Source: Clostridiales bacterium
Lineage (GTDB): Bacteria > Bacillota > Clostridia > Christensenellales > CAG-138
DNA length: 24,178 nucleotides
Reading direction: 5' to 3'
Assembly (NCBI GenBank): GCA_031270585.1
Contig: JAISXK010000023.1
Location: 1 to 24,178, forward strand
This document shows positions 24,169 to 24,178 of the stretch, piece by piece. The notes below the pieces were generated by a model. It saw nothing but the letters and a program-made list of their open reading frames with translations, searched no databases and was not told where the DNA came from. Positions within the stretch are counted from its first letter, which is position 1; every line of letters begins with the position of its first letter. The translations under genes were made by a program, and so were the position numbers.

Positions 24169-24178
24169 ATGACCCGCA
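24169..24178 (+). CDS. start of the c-di-GMP riboswitch-controlled gene (cut by window end)
   Basis: ATG at 24169 follows GGGGAGG by seven bases and reads Met-Thr-Arg before the window ends. The product cannot be identified. Genes under this riboswitch class in Clostridia often concern motility, adhesion, chemotaxis or c-di-GMP turnover, but that is family knowledge only. Confidence 0.7.

Overview
The window looks like a chromosomal segment from a Bacillota (Clostridia-type) bacterium of moderately high GC. The reasons are: an ileS gene controlled by a tRNA(Ile) T-box leader; TTGNNN-17-TATAAT promoters with strong GGAGG-type ribosome binding sites; the trmN6-rsmI order known from the Bacillus yabB-yabC region; a DUF951 protein; an LL-diaminopimelate aminotransferase (DapL); and a class I cyclic di-GMP riboswitch. 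Genus and species cannot be named from the sequence alone. No tRNA, rRNA, CRISPR array or intact insertion sequence was seen.

Layout. (1) 1-4200, minus strand: a membrane-anchored solute-binding-like protein, a membrane-anchored M1 metallopeptidase, an RqcP-type S4 protein and a fused IspD-IspF enzyme, in transcription order. (2) 4200-4760: a non-coding gap holding the frameshifted 3' end of an IS3-type transposase. (3) 4763-8301, minus: ileS (type-2 IleRS) with a complete promoter, T-box and terminator leader. (4) 8392-9992, plus: trmN6 and rsmI, overlapping by 4 bp. (5) 10014-11615, minus: a lipoprotein polysaccharide deacetylase (PdaC-like) with its promoter. (6) 11704-17176, plus: a 991-residue protein that joins a GT4 glycosyltransferase to a beta-lactamase-fold serine hydrolase, then dapL and galM. 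(7) 17177-20088, minus: a DUF951 gene, two different type I signal peptidases and galactokinase, apparently one transcription unit. (8) 20121-21136, minus: an alpha/beta hydrolase with its own promoter. (9) 21446-23870, minus: a MerR regulator plus ABC-2 exporter cassette that reads more AT-rich and may have been acquired. (10) 23870-24178: regulatory DNA with a 17-bp perfect inverted repeat, a palindrome sitting in a probable promoter spacer, and a c-di-GMP-I riboswitch that leads into a gene cut off by the window end.

How they work together. Most genes are housekeeping (isoprenoid precursors, tRNA charging, tRNA and 16S rRNA methylation, ribosome rescue, protein secretion) or concern the cell envelope (deacetylase, GT-hydrolase fusion, DapL for the meso-diaminopimelate/lysine pathway). 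The most unusual protein is the GT4-serine hydrolase fusion. The most interesting regulatory region is the right edge, where c-di-GMP sensing and two dyads converge on an unseen gene.
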